From contig JAKOVL010000112.1 in the NCBI GenBank assembly GCA_029782095.1, forward strand, positions 1 through 50,953: a stretch of 50,953 bases of DNA, read 5' to 3'. The stretch comes from Bacillota bacterium. Lineage in GTDB: Bacteria > Bacillota > Dethiobacteria > DTU022. This document shows positions 8,545-16,284 of the stretch, in pieces (positions within the stretch are counted from its first letter, which is position 1; every line of letters starts with the position of its first letter). The notes below the pieces were generated by a model. That model made no database searches, was not told the origin of the DNA, and saw only the letters and a list, made by a program, of their open reading frames with translations. Made by a program: the position numbers and the translations under genes.

Positions 8545-8658
8545 ACGCGTGGCGGCAGAAGATTAGTTTCCTGGTGCAAGAGGCATGACAGAACATGGCC
8601 GGGAAATAATAAAGGCAGTGAGCTGCCGCAGCTCGCACCGGTTTTGGCGGCAGCCAAC
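8545..8658. other. hisS-6S RNA gap with a possible weak terminator
   Basis: No gene seen. The GTGAGCT / AGCTCGCAC arms near 8617-8637, followed by CGGTTTTGG, could be an imperfect terminator for hisS. The stem has a bulge and the T-run is short. Confidence 0.3.
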
Positions 8659-8687
8659 TTGCTCTTTCGAGATTTTTATGCTATGAT
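8659..8687 (+). promoter_or_regulatory. Promoter of the 6S RNA candidate
   Basis: TTGCTC (8659-8664), 17 bp, TATGAT (8682-8687). It would start transcription near 8694, a few bases before the 5' arm of the closing stem of the RNA. Confidence 0.6.
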
Positions 8688-8693
8688 CCATTT

Positions 8694-8882
8694 GCAAGGC
8701 AGCCCTGCTGTGTTCGTGTTCAGCCGATAATGTTTTGAGCTAACACTTATAAAAAGGGAGCCTAACTTTAACTGTGGCGTAGCAGCCTCCTTGTGAGAGG
8801 ACCTATAAAGCAGTTAAGAGGGCACCCACCTTTAGGGGGAACAGTTCAAAACAACGGTCTCACGGCATAGCGGGGTTTTTGG
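8694..8882 (+). ncRNA. ssrS: 6S RNA candidate (SsrS/BsrA type)
   Basis: 6S RNA mimics an open promoter and sequesters vegetative RNA polymerase. The 5' arm CCCTGCTGTG (8703-8712) pairs with CATAGCGGGG (8866-8875) without a mismatch except G-U pairs, and a T5 run follows. Next to the 5' arm is GTGTTCG, like the GTTCG of known 6S RNAs. The interior has a CCTC/GAGG hairpin (8798-8812), a TAACTGT/GCAGTTA helix, and a 3' part with CACCCACCTTT..GGGGGAAC, GTTCAA and CACGGCAT, which resembles the E. coli 3' half in order. Length of about 185 nt is right. No protein reading frame crosses it. In Bacillus 6S-1 also lies just after the hisS-aspS genes. The call rests on hand folding and remembered consensus. 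Confidence 0.75.
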
Positions 8883-9077
8883 TTGTACTGCCCCTTATCA
8901 GCAAAGCCGCCGCACTTTTGCCTTATCTGCGTTAAAGCGCGCGACAGATTTTTTATGTCGGGGAGGCGCATGAAGAAAAGCTCATGATGGTGCCGCGCCA
9001 TCGCGGAAAAACGCGCAAACTGTAAAATAATCTGAAGCGGTCAAAGCAATTTAAGCTAACATTTGACAGATTGGGAC
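8883..9077. other. Intergenic stretch without a recognised gene
   Basis: I see no open frame with a ribosome binding site longer than a few codons; ATG at 8970 after GGGGAGG encodes five residues and stops. A CGCG-GAAAAA-CGCG hairpin lies near 9003-9016. Confidence 0.4.
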
Positions 9078-9107
9078 TTGAAATAAGAAAATTTTTTGCT
9101 ATATACT
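9078..9107 (+). promoter_or_regulatory. Promoter-like element before a short terminated unit
   Basis: TTGAAA (9078-9083), 18 bp, TATACT (9102-9107). Transcription would start near 9114 and meet the strong terminator at 9131-9160, giving an RNA of only about 45 nt unless the terminator is bypassed. Confidence 0.45.
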
Positions 9108-9130
9108 GTCAATGCTGTATATTTATGGTG

Positions 9131-9160
9131 GAGGAATAAAAATTATTCCTCTTTTTTTTT
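9131..9160 (+). terminator. Strong rho-independent terminator upstream of mraZ
   Basis: GAGGAATAA (9131-9139), an AAA loop, TTATTCCTC (9143-9151) and a T9 run. It isolates the dcw operon from transcription coming from hisS or the 6S RNA gene. Confidence 0.85.
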
Positions 9161-9214
9161 ATACCGAGGTTAAAAGTGGCAGGAGATCTTAAAAAGGGGG
9201 CGAAATACCTATCT

Positions 9215-9247
9215 AAGTGGTGTAAAGTGGAGAGAAGTGGGTATAAT
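9215..9247 (+). promoter_or_regulatory. mraZ promoter with phased MraZ operator boxes
   Basis: AAGTGG occurs at 9215-9220, 9225-9230 and 9235-9240, exactly one helical turn apart, with a fourth copy at 9174-9179. TATAAT (9242-9247) follows immediately and there is no recognisable -35. MraZ binds short G-rich direct repeats at 10-bp spacing before its own operon in several bacteria, so autoregulation of the dcw operon is likely. Confidence 0.75.
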
Positions 9248-9269
9248 AGCCCGCCATGGGGGCGAACAT

Positions 9270-9695
9270 ATGTTTGCCGGCGAATACCAACATACACTGG
9301 ATGAAAAGGGTAGGGTCACTATTCCAGCCCGGTTGAGAGAAGAACTGGGAGATCGCTTCGTGATCACCCGGGGGTTGGATCGGTGCCTCTTTGTCTACCC
9401 ATTAAGCGAGTGGGCCAAGGTTGAAGAGAAATTAAGAAACCTGCCTTTTACCCGCAGTGATAACCGTGCGTTTACCCGTCTCTTTTTCTCCGGCGCCGCC
9501 GAATTGGAGGTAGACCGGCAGGGGCGGGTTTTAATCCCCCAAAATCTGCGCGAGTATGCCGGAATAGAAAAGGAAGTAATGATTATCGGCGTTTCCACAA
9601 GGGTGGAGGTATGGAGCGAGCAGGCTTGGAAAACCTATAGCAACGAGGCAAAGGCGGCATTCGAGGAAACGGCCGAAAAGTTGGTGGATTTTTAA
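9270..9695 (+). CDS. mraZ: Transcriptional regulator MraZ
   Basis: A 141-residue DNA-binding protein of the AbrB-like double-psi-barrel fold and first gene of the dcw cluster. Two MraZ half-domains are visible: HTLDEKGRVTIPARLREEL and, after the middle, ELEVDRQGRVLIPQNLREY. The ATG at 9270 is chosen over an in-frame GTG at 9237 because MFAGEYQHTLD is the conserved N-terminus, GGGGGCG precedes it, and the promoter -10 at 9242 lies inside the longer frame. Confidence 0.96.
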   Translation: MFAGEYQHTLDEKGRVTIPARLREELGDRFVITRGLDRCLFVYPLSEWAKVEEKLRNLPFTRSDNRAFTRLFFSGAAELEVDRQGRVLIPQNLREYAGIEKEVMIIGVSTRVEVWSEQAWKTYSNEAKAAFEETAEKLVDF

Positions 9696-9712
9696 TGTTA
9701 AAGGTGAGTATA

Positions 9713-10663
9713 ATGGGCGCTGCAGAATTGCATGTTCCGGTGCTGGTTGACGAGGTGCTCCACTATCTCAACATCGGCGACCCGGGAATTTACGTGGATG
9801 CCACATTGGGTGACGGCGGCCACGCGGAGGCGATCTGCAGCCGCCTTGGCCCCCGGGGGCGCTTGATCGGTATTGACTGGGATGCCTCGGCCTTGCAGCG
9901 GGCCGAGGAAAGGCTGGCCCCTTATGCTTCAAAGATAACGCTTATCCACGATAGCTATACCAATCTAAGGTCTATTTTAGCTTCGCTGAACCTGGAGAAG
10001 GTAGACGGCATTTTGCTGGATCTGGGGGTGTCCACGCTGCAGCTGCTGGATCCGTCGCGCGGTTTTTCTTTTCATCATTCAGAGCCGCTGGATATGCGCA
10101 TGGATCCGCGCTTGCCCTTGACAGCTTCAGACCTGGTTAACAGCATGCCTGCAGCGGAGCTGGTGCGCATTTTCTATCGCTACGGCGAAGAGCGCTGGGC
10201 CAGGCGCATCGCTGCCGGCATTGTGCGCCACCGCAGCCACCATGGGCCCATTGAAACCAGCGGCGAACTGGTGGAAATCATCAAGGCAGCCATACCGGCG
10301 GCGGCAAGGCGTACCGGGGGGCATCCGGCCAGGCGTACATTTCAGGCCCTGCGCATTGCCGTAAACAGGGAGCTGGAGAATATTGAAACTGTATTGCCTG
10401 AAGCGGTGCGCTGCCTCGCACCGGGGGGGCGTCTCTGCGTCATTGCTTACCATTCCCTGGAGGATCGCCTGGTTAAACATTTTATGCGCGATCTGGCCCA
10501 CCGCTGCGTCTGCCCGCCGCAGCTTCCCTGCTCCTGCGGTAAAGAGGGAGAGCTGGTGATATTAACCAGGCGCGCGGTGACTCCAGCGCACGACGAGGTT
10601 CGGCGCAACCCGCGCTCACGAAGCGCCCGCCTGCGGGCGGCGGAAAAGGCGGGGAACAGGTAG
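9713..10663 (+). CDS. rsmH: 16S rRNA (cytosine-1402-N4)-methyltransferase RsmH
   Basis: Methylates N4 of C1402 in 16S rRNA using S-adenosylmethionine. The AdoMet-binding segment YVDATLGDGGHAEAIC, then LLDLGVSTLQLLDPSRGFSF and the FQALRIAVNRELENI block identify the family. Starting at ATG 9713 gives 316 residues, with AAGGTGAG (9701-9708) 4 bp before it. An ATG at 9695 overlaps the mraZ stop (TAATG) and would add six residues by translational coupling; both are possible. It directly follows mraZ as in most dcw clusters. Confidence 0.95.
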   Translation: MGAAELHVPVLVDEVLHYLNIGDPGIYVDATLGDGGHAEAICSRLGPRGRLIGIDWDASALQRAEERLAPYASKITLIHDSYTNLRSILASLNLEKVDGILLDLGVSTLQLLDPSRGFSFHHSEPLDMRMDPRLPLTASDLVNSMPAAELVRIFYRYGEERWARRIAAGIVRHRSHHGPIETSGELVEIIKAAIPAAARRTGGHPARRTFQALRIAVNRELENIETVLPEAVRCLAPGGRLCVIAYHSLEDRLVKHFMRDLAHRCVCPPQLPCSCGKEGELVILTRRAVTPAHDEVRRNPRSRSARLRAAEKAGNR

Positions 10664-10791
10664 GGGCGCAGCGCACTGCGCCCGCAGGCACCTGGAACCA
10701 GTAAGGAAAATCAGGAGGCACCAGGCGGAAGGGATTTGACAGGTGGTTCTATCCCCTCCCCTGTTCTAAACCTCCGGGCAGGTGAATAAAA

Positions 10792-11193
10792 GTGTTAGAG
10801 GCAAGAAAGACGATTTATCCCGATTTTAAACCGGCGCCGTCACAGTATCAGGCGCCTCATTATCCGGAGCGTAAAAAAAAGACCCGGCTTTTTGCTCCCG
10901 GGAAAAAGGCAACGCTGCTGATGGTGGTTGCCGCCTGCTTTTTGCTGGGCCTGGCTGTAATCGCCCAGTATTCATCCATTGTCAGCCTGAACTACCAGCT
11001 GAGCCGGTGTGAAATGCGCCTGGGTGAGCTTGTGGAAGAGTATCGGGCCCTGGAGCTGGAAGCGGCTTCCTTAAGCTCTTTAAGCCGCATCGATGAGATC
11101 GCCCGCAACGAGCTGGGTATGCGCGAGCCCGATCTCAGCCAGATTAGAATTCTGACAGCCGGCCGGGAAGATGGTGCCATCATGGAGGAGTGA
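10792..11193 (+). CDS. ftsL: Cell division protein FtsL
   Basis: A 133-residue bitopic membrane protein of the divisome. Residues about 1-40 are cytoplasmic and basic, 43-62 form one membrane helix (TLLMVVAACFLLGLAVIAQY), and 66-105 form a heptad-rich coiled coil. The length, topology and position between rsmH and the PBP gene mark it as FtsL/DivIC type, although sequence conservation is low. The start is GTG at 10792. Confidence 0.85.
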   Translation: MLEARKTIYPDFKPAPSQYQAPHYPERKKKTRLFAPGKKATLLMVVAACFLLGLAVIAQYSSIVSLNYQLSRCEMRLGELVEEYRALELEAASLSSLSRIDEIARNELGMREPDLSQIRILTAGREDGAIMEE

Positions 11194-11198
11194 AATAA

Positions 11199-13304
11199 TT
11201 GCCGGATGCAGCCGTAACCCAGGTGGGCGTTCGCCGCAGAGTATTAATTGCCTTCTTTATCCTTATCTTCGCCACGCTGGCTTTAACCGGACGCCTGGCC
11301 TGGATCCAGATTGTCAAAGCTGACGAGCTGTTTGACCAGGCCTGGGAGCAATGGAATCGCAGCATTCCCACCCGCTCACCCAGGGGATCAATTTACGACA
11401 GCCGTGGACGGCTGCTGGCAGGCAGCACCACCGTGGAAACAGTGGTGGCCATCCCACCCCGCATTGAAGATGCAGAGCAGGCAGCCCGGCTCCTGGCGCC
11501 GGTTCTGGAGATGGATGAAGATCAGCTTTATGAGCTGTTAACCATGAATCTCAGCTCCATTTACCTGAAGCGCAAGGTGGAACCGGAAGTAGCCCAGGCC
11601 GTGCGCGACCTGGAGCTTCCAGGCATTGTCTTTGCCACGGAGGGGAAGCGGTTTTACCCCGGAGGCTCCCTCGCCTCGCAGGTGCTCGGCTTTGTGGGCA
11701 TGGATCAGGGCTGGGCCGGCCTGGAGATTCAGTATGAAGAGTATTTAAAAGGCCGGGAAGGGCGAATGCTTTTCCCTTCAGATAATAAAGGGCGCCCTAT
11801 GCCCCACGAGGTTAAGCGCTACGTGCCGCCCAAGGACGGCATGGACTTGTACCTGACCATCGACGAGACGATCCAGTACATCGTGGAAAGGGAGCTGGCC
11901 CGGGCCATGCTCGAGTATCAGCCGAAGCAGGCCATGATCATGGCGGCGGACCCAAAAACCGGGGCTATTCTCGCCGCAGCCTCCAAGCCCGACTTTGACC
12001 CGCTGCATTACGCCGACTTTGAACCGGAGACGTGGGACCTGGCGCCGGTAACCCACTCTTTTGAACCGGGCTCCACGTTTAAGCTAACCACCCTGGCCGC
12101 CTCCATTGAAGAGGGGCAGTACAACCAGAACGAGTATTTTTTCTGCACCGGGTATGCCAATGTGGCCGGGCATAACATCGGCTGCTGGACCGCCGGGCGG
12201 GGTCACGGCAGCATCAGCTACCTGGAGGCGGTACAGAGCTCCTGCAACCCCGCTTTCATCAACCTGGGGCAGCGTCTCGGCAAAGAAAAACTACTGGAAT
12301 ATATCCATGCTTTTGGCTACGGCCAAAAAACAGGGCTCGACTATCCCGGCGAGGCCAGCGGGCTGGTGTTTGAACCGGAGCAGCTGGGACCGCTGGAGCT
12401 GGCCACCACTTCTTTTGGCCAGGGTGTTTCCGTTACTCCGCTGCAGCAGTTGATGGCGGTGTCGGCCATGGCCAACGGCGGCTTCCTGATGAAACCTTAC
12501 CTGGTTCGGGAAATTCGCGACATGGAAGGCAATACCGTTTACAAGCGTGAGCCCGAGGTGGTGCGCCAGGTCATATCCCGGGAAACCTCCCGCCAGGTTG
12601 CCGAGATCATGGAGCAGGTGGTGCTTGACGGCAGCGGCATGAATGCGGCCATTGAAGGCTACCGTATCGCCGGAAAAACCGGAACCGCCCAGAAAGTGGG
12701 GCCGGGGGGCGCCTATATTCCGGGAGAGTATATTGTTTCTTTTATCGGCTTTGTCCCGGTGGATGATCCCCAGTTTATTGTTTACATTGCCGTGGACAGC
12801 GCCACCCGCGGCGCCCAATGGGGTTCGCAGATCGGGGCGCCCATCGCCAGGCGCATCTTTATCGATGTATTGAACTACCTGCAGATCCCCCCGGCAGAAC
12901 AGTCTCCGCTGCCCCCGGCCTCTCTGGTGGAAGTGCCGGACCTGCAGGGGCTGACCGTTGATGAGGCTGCCGAAATGGTGGATCTTGGAGGACTCTTACT
13001 AAGAATTGTCGGAAAAGGGCAATATATAGTTAACCAGACACCCAAAGCCGGGGCCATGGTTTCCCGCCAAACCCAGGTGGTGGTATACCTGGGCAGCGGG
13101 GACAGCGACTCCGATCAGGCTATCAGCATACCGGATCTGCGTGGGTTTACCATCAGGGAAGCCAGCGAGGTCTTAAGCTGGCTGGGGCTGCGCCTGGAGG
13201 TGGAAGGTTCAGGCATCGCCATCAGCCAGCAGCCGGAGGCGGGAAGGGAAGTGAAAAGCGGTACCGCCGTTAAGGTGGTTTTCGGTTCGCCCCTGGACCC
13301 GTAG
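11199..13304 (+). CDS. Class B penicillin-binding protein with two PASTA domains (PBP2B/SpoVD type)
   Basis: Transpeptidase that cross-links septal or spore-cortex peptidoglycan. Of 701 residues, 14-31 form the membrane anchor. A dimerisation domain follows, then the transpeptidase with S292-T-F-K, S348-C-N350 and K493-T-G. Two PASTA domains lie at about 576-633 and 640-700. The start is TTG at 11199, 8 bp after GGAGGAG and 5 bp after the ftsL stop. Bacillus has pbpB and spoVD in tandem here; this cluster has one gene, which may serve both division and sporulation. Which role dominates cannot be read from the sequence. Confidence 0.94.
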   Translation: MPDAAVTQVGVRRRVLIAFFILIFATLALTGRLAWIQIVKADELFDQAWEQWNRSIPTRSPRGSIYDSRGRLLAGSTTVETVVAIPPRIEDAEQAARLLAPVLEMDEDQLYELLTMNLSSIYLKRKVEPEVAQAVRDLELPGIVFATEGKRFYPGGSLASQVLGFVGMDQGWAGLEIQYEEYLKGREGRMLFPSDNKGRPMPHEVKRYVPPKDGMDLYLTIDETIQYIVERELARAMLEYQPKQAMIMAADPKTGAILAAASKPDFDPLHYADFEPETWDLAPVTHSFEPGSTFKLTTLAASIEEGQYNQNEYFFCTGYANVAGHNIGCWTAGRGHGSISYLEAVQSSCNPAFINLGQRLGKEKLLEYIHAFGYGQKTGLDYPGEASGLVFEPEQLGPLELATTSFGQGVSVTPLQQLMAVSAMANGGFLMKPYLVREIRDMEGNTVYKREPEVVRQVISRETSRQVAEIMEQVVLDGSGMNAAIEGYRIAGKTGTAQKVGPGGAYIPGEYIVSFIGFVPVDDPQFIVYIAVDSATRGAQWGSQIGAPIARRIFIDVLNYLQIPPAEQSPLPPASLVEVPDLQGLTVDEAAEMVDLGGLLLRIVGKGQYIVNQTPKAGAMVSRQTQVVVYLGSGDSDSDQAISIPDLRGFTIREASEVLSWLGLRLEVEGSGIAISQQPEAGREVKSGTAVKVVFGSPLDP

Positions 13305-13328
13305 CTTTTTTCAGGGAACAGGGGCGGA

Positions 13329-13387
13329 CTCCCGGGAATAATATACATTGTTGAGATCCCCTAGCTCAACAATTTTAATCCCGGGAG
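13329..13387 (+). promoter_or_regulatory. Two-tier stem-loop over the murE ribosome binding site
   Basis: The outer arms CTCCCGGGA (13329-13337) and TCCCGGGAG (13379-13387) are fully complementary. Nested inside are ATTGTTGAG (13347-13355) and CTCAACAAT (13365-13373), also fully complementary. The 3' outer arm contains most of the murE Shine-Dalgarno GGGAGAGA (13383-13390). The inner hairpin is followed by TTTAA, too short for a convincing terminator. Confidence 0.6.
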
Positions 13388-13395
13388 AGAGTCTA

Positions 13396-14895
13396 ATGCG
13401 TTCAATGCCCCTGCCTGTTTTATTGGAATCGCTTGTGGTAAAGGACGTGGAGGGGGGTGCTGCGGGAGAAGTAACCGGGCTGGCTTATCACAGCAGCCGC
13501 GTCCAGCCGGGAAACCTGTTCTTTTCCCTGGCGGGTCGGCAGGGTGAAGGGTGGCGCTATGCCCGCGAAGCGGTGGAGCGGGGTGCCAGGGCCGTGGTGG
13601 TTGACCAAAACTGTCCCGTGGAGGGGATGCCGATAATCCGGGTTCCCAACGTGCGCCTGGCCCTGGCCCTGATGGCCGATCGTTTTTTCGGCTATCCGTC
13701 CAGCAGGTTCAAGCTGATCGGTGTTACCGGCACCAACGGCAAAACCACCACCACACATATGATTGACGCCTTGTTCAGGGAGCGGGGCGAGGTGACGGGG
13801 CTCTTAGGAACAGTGGGCTATCGCATCGGCGAAGAAAAACTGCCTCCCCTGGCCACGACTCCTGAAGCCCCGGACCTGCAGGAGCTTTTGAGCCGGCTGG
13901 CGCAAATCAAGGCCACCTGCGTGACCATGGAGGTTTCTTCCCACGCCCTGGAGCAGCACCGTGTCACCGGCTGTCGCTTCGATGTGGCTGTGTTAACGAA
14001 TATAACCGGTGAACACCTCGATTTTCACCAGACCTTCGAGGCTTACCGGGATGCCAAGACCAGGCTTTTTGCCCGGCTGGGATGGGGCGGCACCCTGAAA
14101 ACGAATGCCCCGCTGGCTATTTTAAACGCTGACGATCCTTGCTTTGAGTATGTGGCCAGGTGGAGTGCGGGGCAAATCATTACTTATGGCATCTTCAACC
14201 GCGCCGATGTGCGGGCGGTGGAGGTGCGGCCGGTCGCTGAAGGAATGGTCTTTAATGTGGAATCCTTTACTGGTAAACTGGAGATGGTGATACCCCTCAA
14301 AGGTCGCTTTAATGTTTACAATGCCCTGGCCGCAACAGCAGTCGGGCTGGCAGGAGGCCTGTCTTTAGAGGAAATTGGCCGCACCCTCTCCCGTTTTCAA
14401 GGGGTTCCCGGCCGCTTTGAAACGGTGGAAGCCGGCCAGGATTATACGGTGATTGTCGATTACGCCCATACACCTGACGGCCTGGAAAATGTAATCAAGG
14501 CGGCCCGCGATTTAACCAGCGGCCGCATCATCACCGTGTTTGGCTGCGGCGGTGAAAGGGACCGCAGCAAAAGGGCCCTGATGGGGGAGACTGCCGGCCG
14601 CTTAAGCGACCTGGCCATCGTTACCGACGACAATCCCCGCGGCGAAGATCCGCTGCAGATCATTCAAGAAGTGGTCCCGGGCTTGCAGCGCTTCCGGCCG
14701 GCGGAAGGTTATCGCATTATTACCGACCGCCGCGAGGCCATCAAGGCAGCCCTGGAAGAAGCCGGACCAGGCGATTTGGTCCTGATCGCCGGCAAAGGCC
14801 ACGAGAGCGAACAGATTTACCGCGATCGGGTGATACCCTTCAGCGATCGCCAGGTGGCGCGGGAGTTGATTTTGGCCAAACTGAGAGGAAGATAA
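13396..14895 (+). CDS. murE: UDP-MurNAc-tripeptide ligase MurE (meso-diaminopimelate type)
   Basis: Cytoplasmic Mur ligase that adds the third amino acid to UDP-MurNAc-L-Ala-D-Glu using ATP. The P-loop IGVTGTNGKTTTT lies around 108-120. The DNPR motif at 412-415 is characteristic of enzymes that add meso-diaminopimelate rather than lysine. 499 residues is normal. The ATG at 13396 is chosen over an in-frame TTG at 13348 because GGGAGAGA precedes it and the longer frame runs through a stem-loop. The gene follows the PBP and is 3 bp from murF. Confidence 0.96.
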   Translation: MRSMPLPVLLESLVVKDVEGGAAGEVTGLAYHSSRVQPGNLFFSLAGRQGEGWRYAREAVERGARAVVVDQNCPVEGMPIIRVPNVRLALALMADRFFGYPSSRFKLIGVTGTNGKTTTTHMIDALFRERGEVTGLLGTVGYRIGEEKLPPLATTPEAPDLQELLSRLAQIKATCVTMEVSSHALEQHRVTGCRFDVAVLTNITGEHLDFHQTFEAYRDAKTRLFARLGWGGTLKTNAPLAILNADDPCFEYVARWSAGQIITYGIFNRADVRAVEVRPVAEGMVFNVESFTGKLEMVIPLKGRFNVYNALAATAVGLAGGLSLEEIGRTLSRFQGVPGRFETVEAGQDYTVIVDYAHTPDGLENVIKAARDLTSGRIITVFGCGGERDRSKRALMGETAGRLSDLAIVTDDNPRGEDPLQIIQEVVPGLQRFRPAEGYRIITDRREAIKAALEEAGPGDLVLIAGKGHESEQIYRDRVIPFSDRQVARELILAKLRGR

Positions 14896-14898
14896 AGC

Positions 14899-16284
14899 AT
14901 GCGCCTTAGCGGAAAAGAGATTATGAAAGCCTGTGCAGGCGAGCTGCTGCAGGGAAATCCGGAAAGCGTGGTTACAGGTTTCGCCATCGACTCGCGGCAG
15001 GTCAGCCCGGGTGACTTTTTCATTCCCCTCAAAGGGGAACGTACCGACGGTCATTACTATGTGCACGATGCTTTTAACCGTGGCGCCGCCGGAACATTTT
15101 ACGCGCAGCGCCCCCTGCCGGTGCTGCCGCCGGGCCTGGTTATCGGTGTTGCTGACCCGTTAAAGGCGCTGCAGCAGACAGCAGCCTACTACCGGCGCAA
15201 ATTCAAGCTGAGCGTCATTGGGGTTACCGGCAGCAGCGGCAAGACCACCACCAAGGATTTTATCGCCGGCATCATCTCCGGCAGCATGCCCACGCTGAAA
15301 ACGGCGGGAAACCTGAACAATGAAATCGGCCTGCCCCTTACGCTGCTATCGCTGGAGGAGCACCACCGCGCCGCTGTTCTGGAAATGGGCATGAGCTCTC
15401 CCGGTGAAATTGCCGCCTTGGCTCGCCTGGCCGCCCCGTCCATTGGCGTGATTACCAATATCGGCGAAGCCCACATGGAGCAGCTGGGCTCCGTGGAGGC
15501 CATCGCGGCAGCCAAGGGAGAGCTTTTGGATTACCTGGGCAAGGGTGGGACTGCCGTTTTAAACGGGGACGACCCGCACCTTTTGGAGATGGGGAAACGT
15601 TTTCCGGGAAAAGTCTATTTTTACGGGTTCGATACGGGAGATATAAAATGCGTAAGGCTGACTCGCCAGGGAGAAAGCAGCTTTTTCCGGGTTCGCTTCC
15701 CCGATGGACAAGAAGGAGATTTCAGCCTGGACATGCCGGGGCGGCACCTGGTCAGCAATGCCCTGGCCGCCCTCGCCGTGGGCTGGCTCTTAAAGATCAG
15801 CCCCGCCAAAATGGCCGCGGGGCTGCAAAAAAGCGTTGTCACCTCCGGCCGGCTGCAGATCAGCGAAGCTACCGGCGGCATCAAGATCATCGACGACAGC
15901 TATAACGCCAATCCCGCATCGGTGAAAGCGGCCCTGCAGGTTTTGCAGGAGCTGGGCGGGGACAAAACGGTGGCTGTGCTGGGTGACATGCTGGAGCTGG
16001 GCCCCGCGGAGATTTCAGCGCACCGCGCGGTGGGGCGCTATGCCGCTCAATGCGGCATTGCCGCCTTGATTACTGTGGGCGAGAAGGCTAAAGAGATTGC
16101 TGATGCAGCCGCCAGGGCGGGCCTGAAGGCCTGCGCCTGCGAAGATCACGATGGGGCCCTGGCCGCCCTGCGCGAAATCTCTCCCGGACGCGGCTGGTAT
16201 ATCCTGATTAAAGGATCCCGGGGTATGCGCATGGAAAAGCTGGTGCAGAGCCTGCTAGCATTGCCGGAGGGAGAAAGGGAATAG
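14899..16284 (+). CDS. murF: UDP-MurNAc-tripeptide-D-Ala-D-Ala ligase MurF
   Basis: Adds D-Ala-D-Ala to complete the UDP-MurNAc pentapeptide. Of 461 residues, the P-loop IGVTGSSGKTTTKD is at 107-120, the central domain carries LEMGMSSPGEIA and NIGEAHMEQLG, and the C-terminal domain has IIDDSYNANPASVKAAL and VLGDMLELG, all typical MurF motifs. Its stop overlaps the GTG of mraY (TAGTG), so the two are probably translationally coupled. Confidence 0.96.
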   Translation: MRLSGKEIMKACAGELLQGNPESVVTGFAIDSRQVSPGDFFIPLKGERTDGHYYVHDAFNRGAAGTFYAQRPLPVLPPGLVIGVADPLKALQQTAAYYRRKFKLSVIGVTGSSGKTTTKDFIAGIISGSMPTLKTAGNLNNEIGLPLTLLSLEEHHRAAVLEMGMSSPGEIAALARLAAPSIGVITNIGEAHMEQLGSVEAIAAAKGELLDYLGKGGTAVLNGDDPHLLEMGKRFPGKVYFYGFDTGDIKCVRLTRQGESSFFRVRFPDGQEGDFSLDMPGRHLVSNALAALAVGWLLKISPAKMAAGLQKSVVTSGRLQISEATGGIKIIDDSYNANPASVKAALQVLQELGGDKTVAVLGDMLELGPAEISAHRAVGRYAAQCGIAALITVGEKAKEIADAAARAGLKACACEDHDGALAALREISPGRGWYILIKGSRGMRMEKLVQSLLALPEGERE

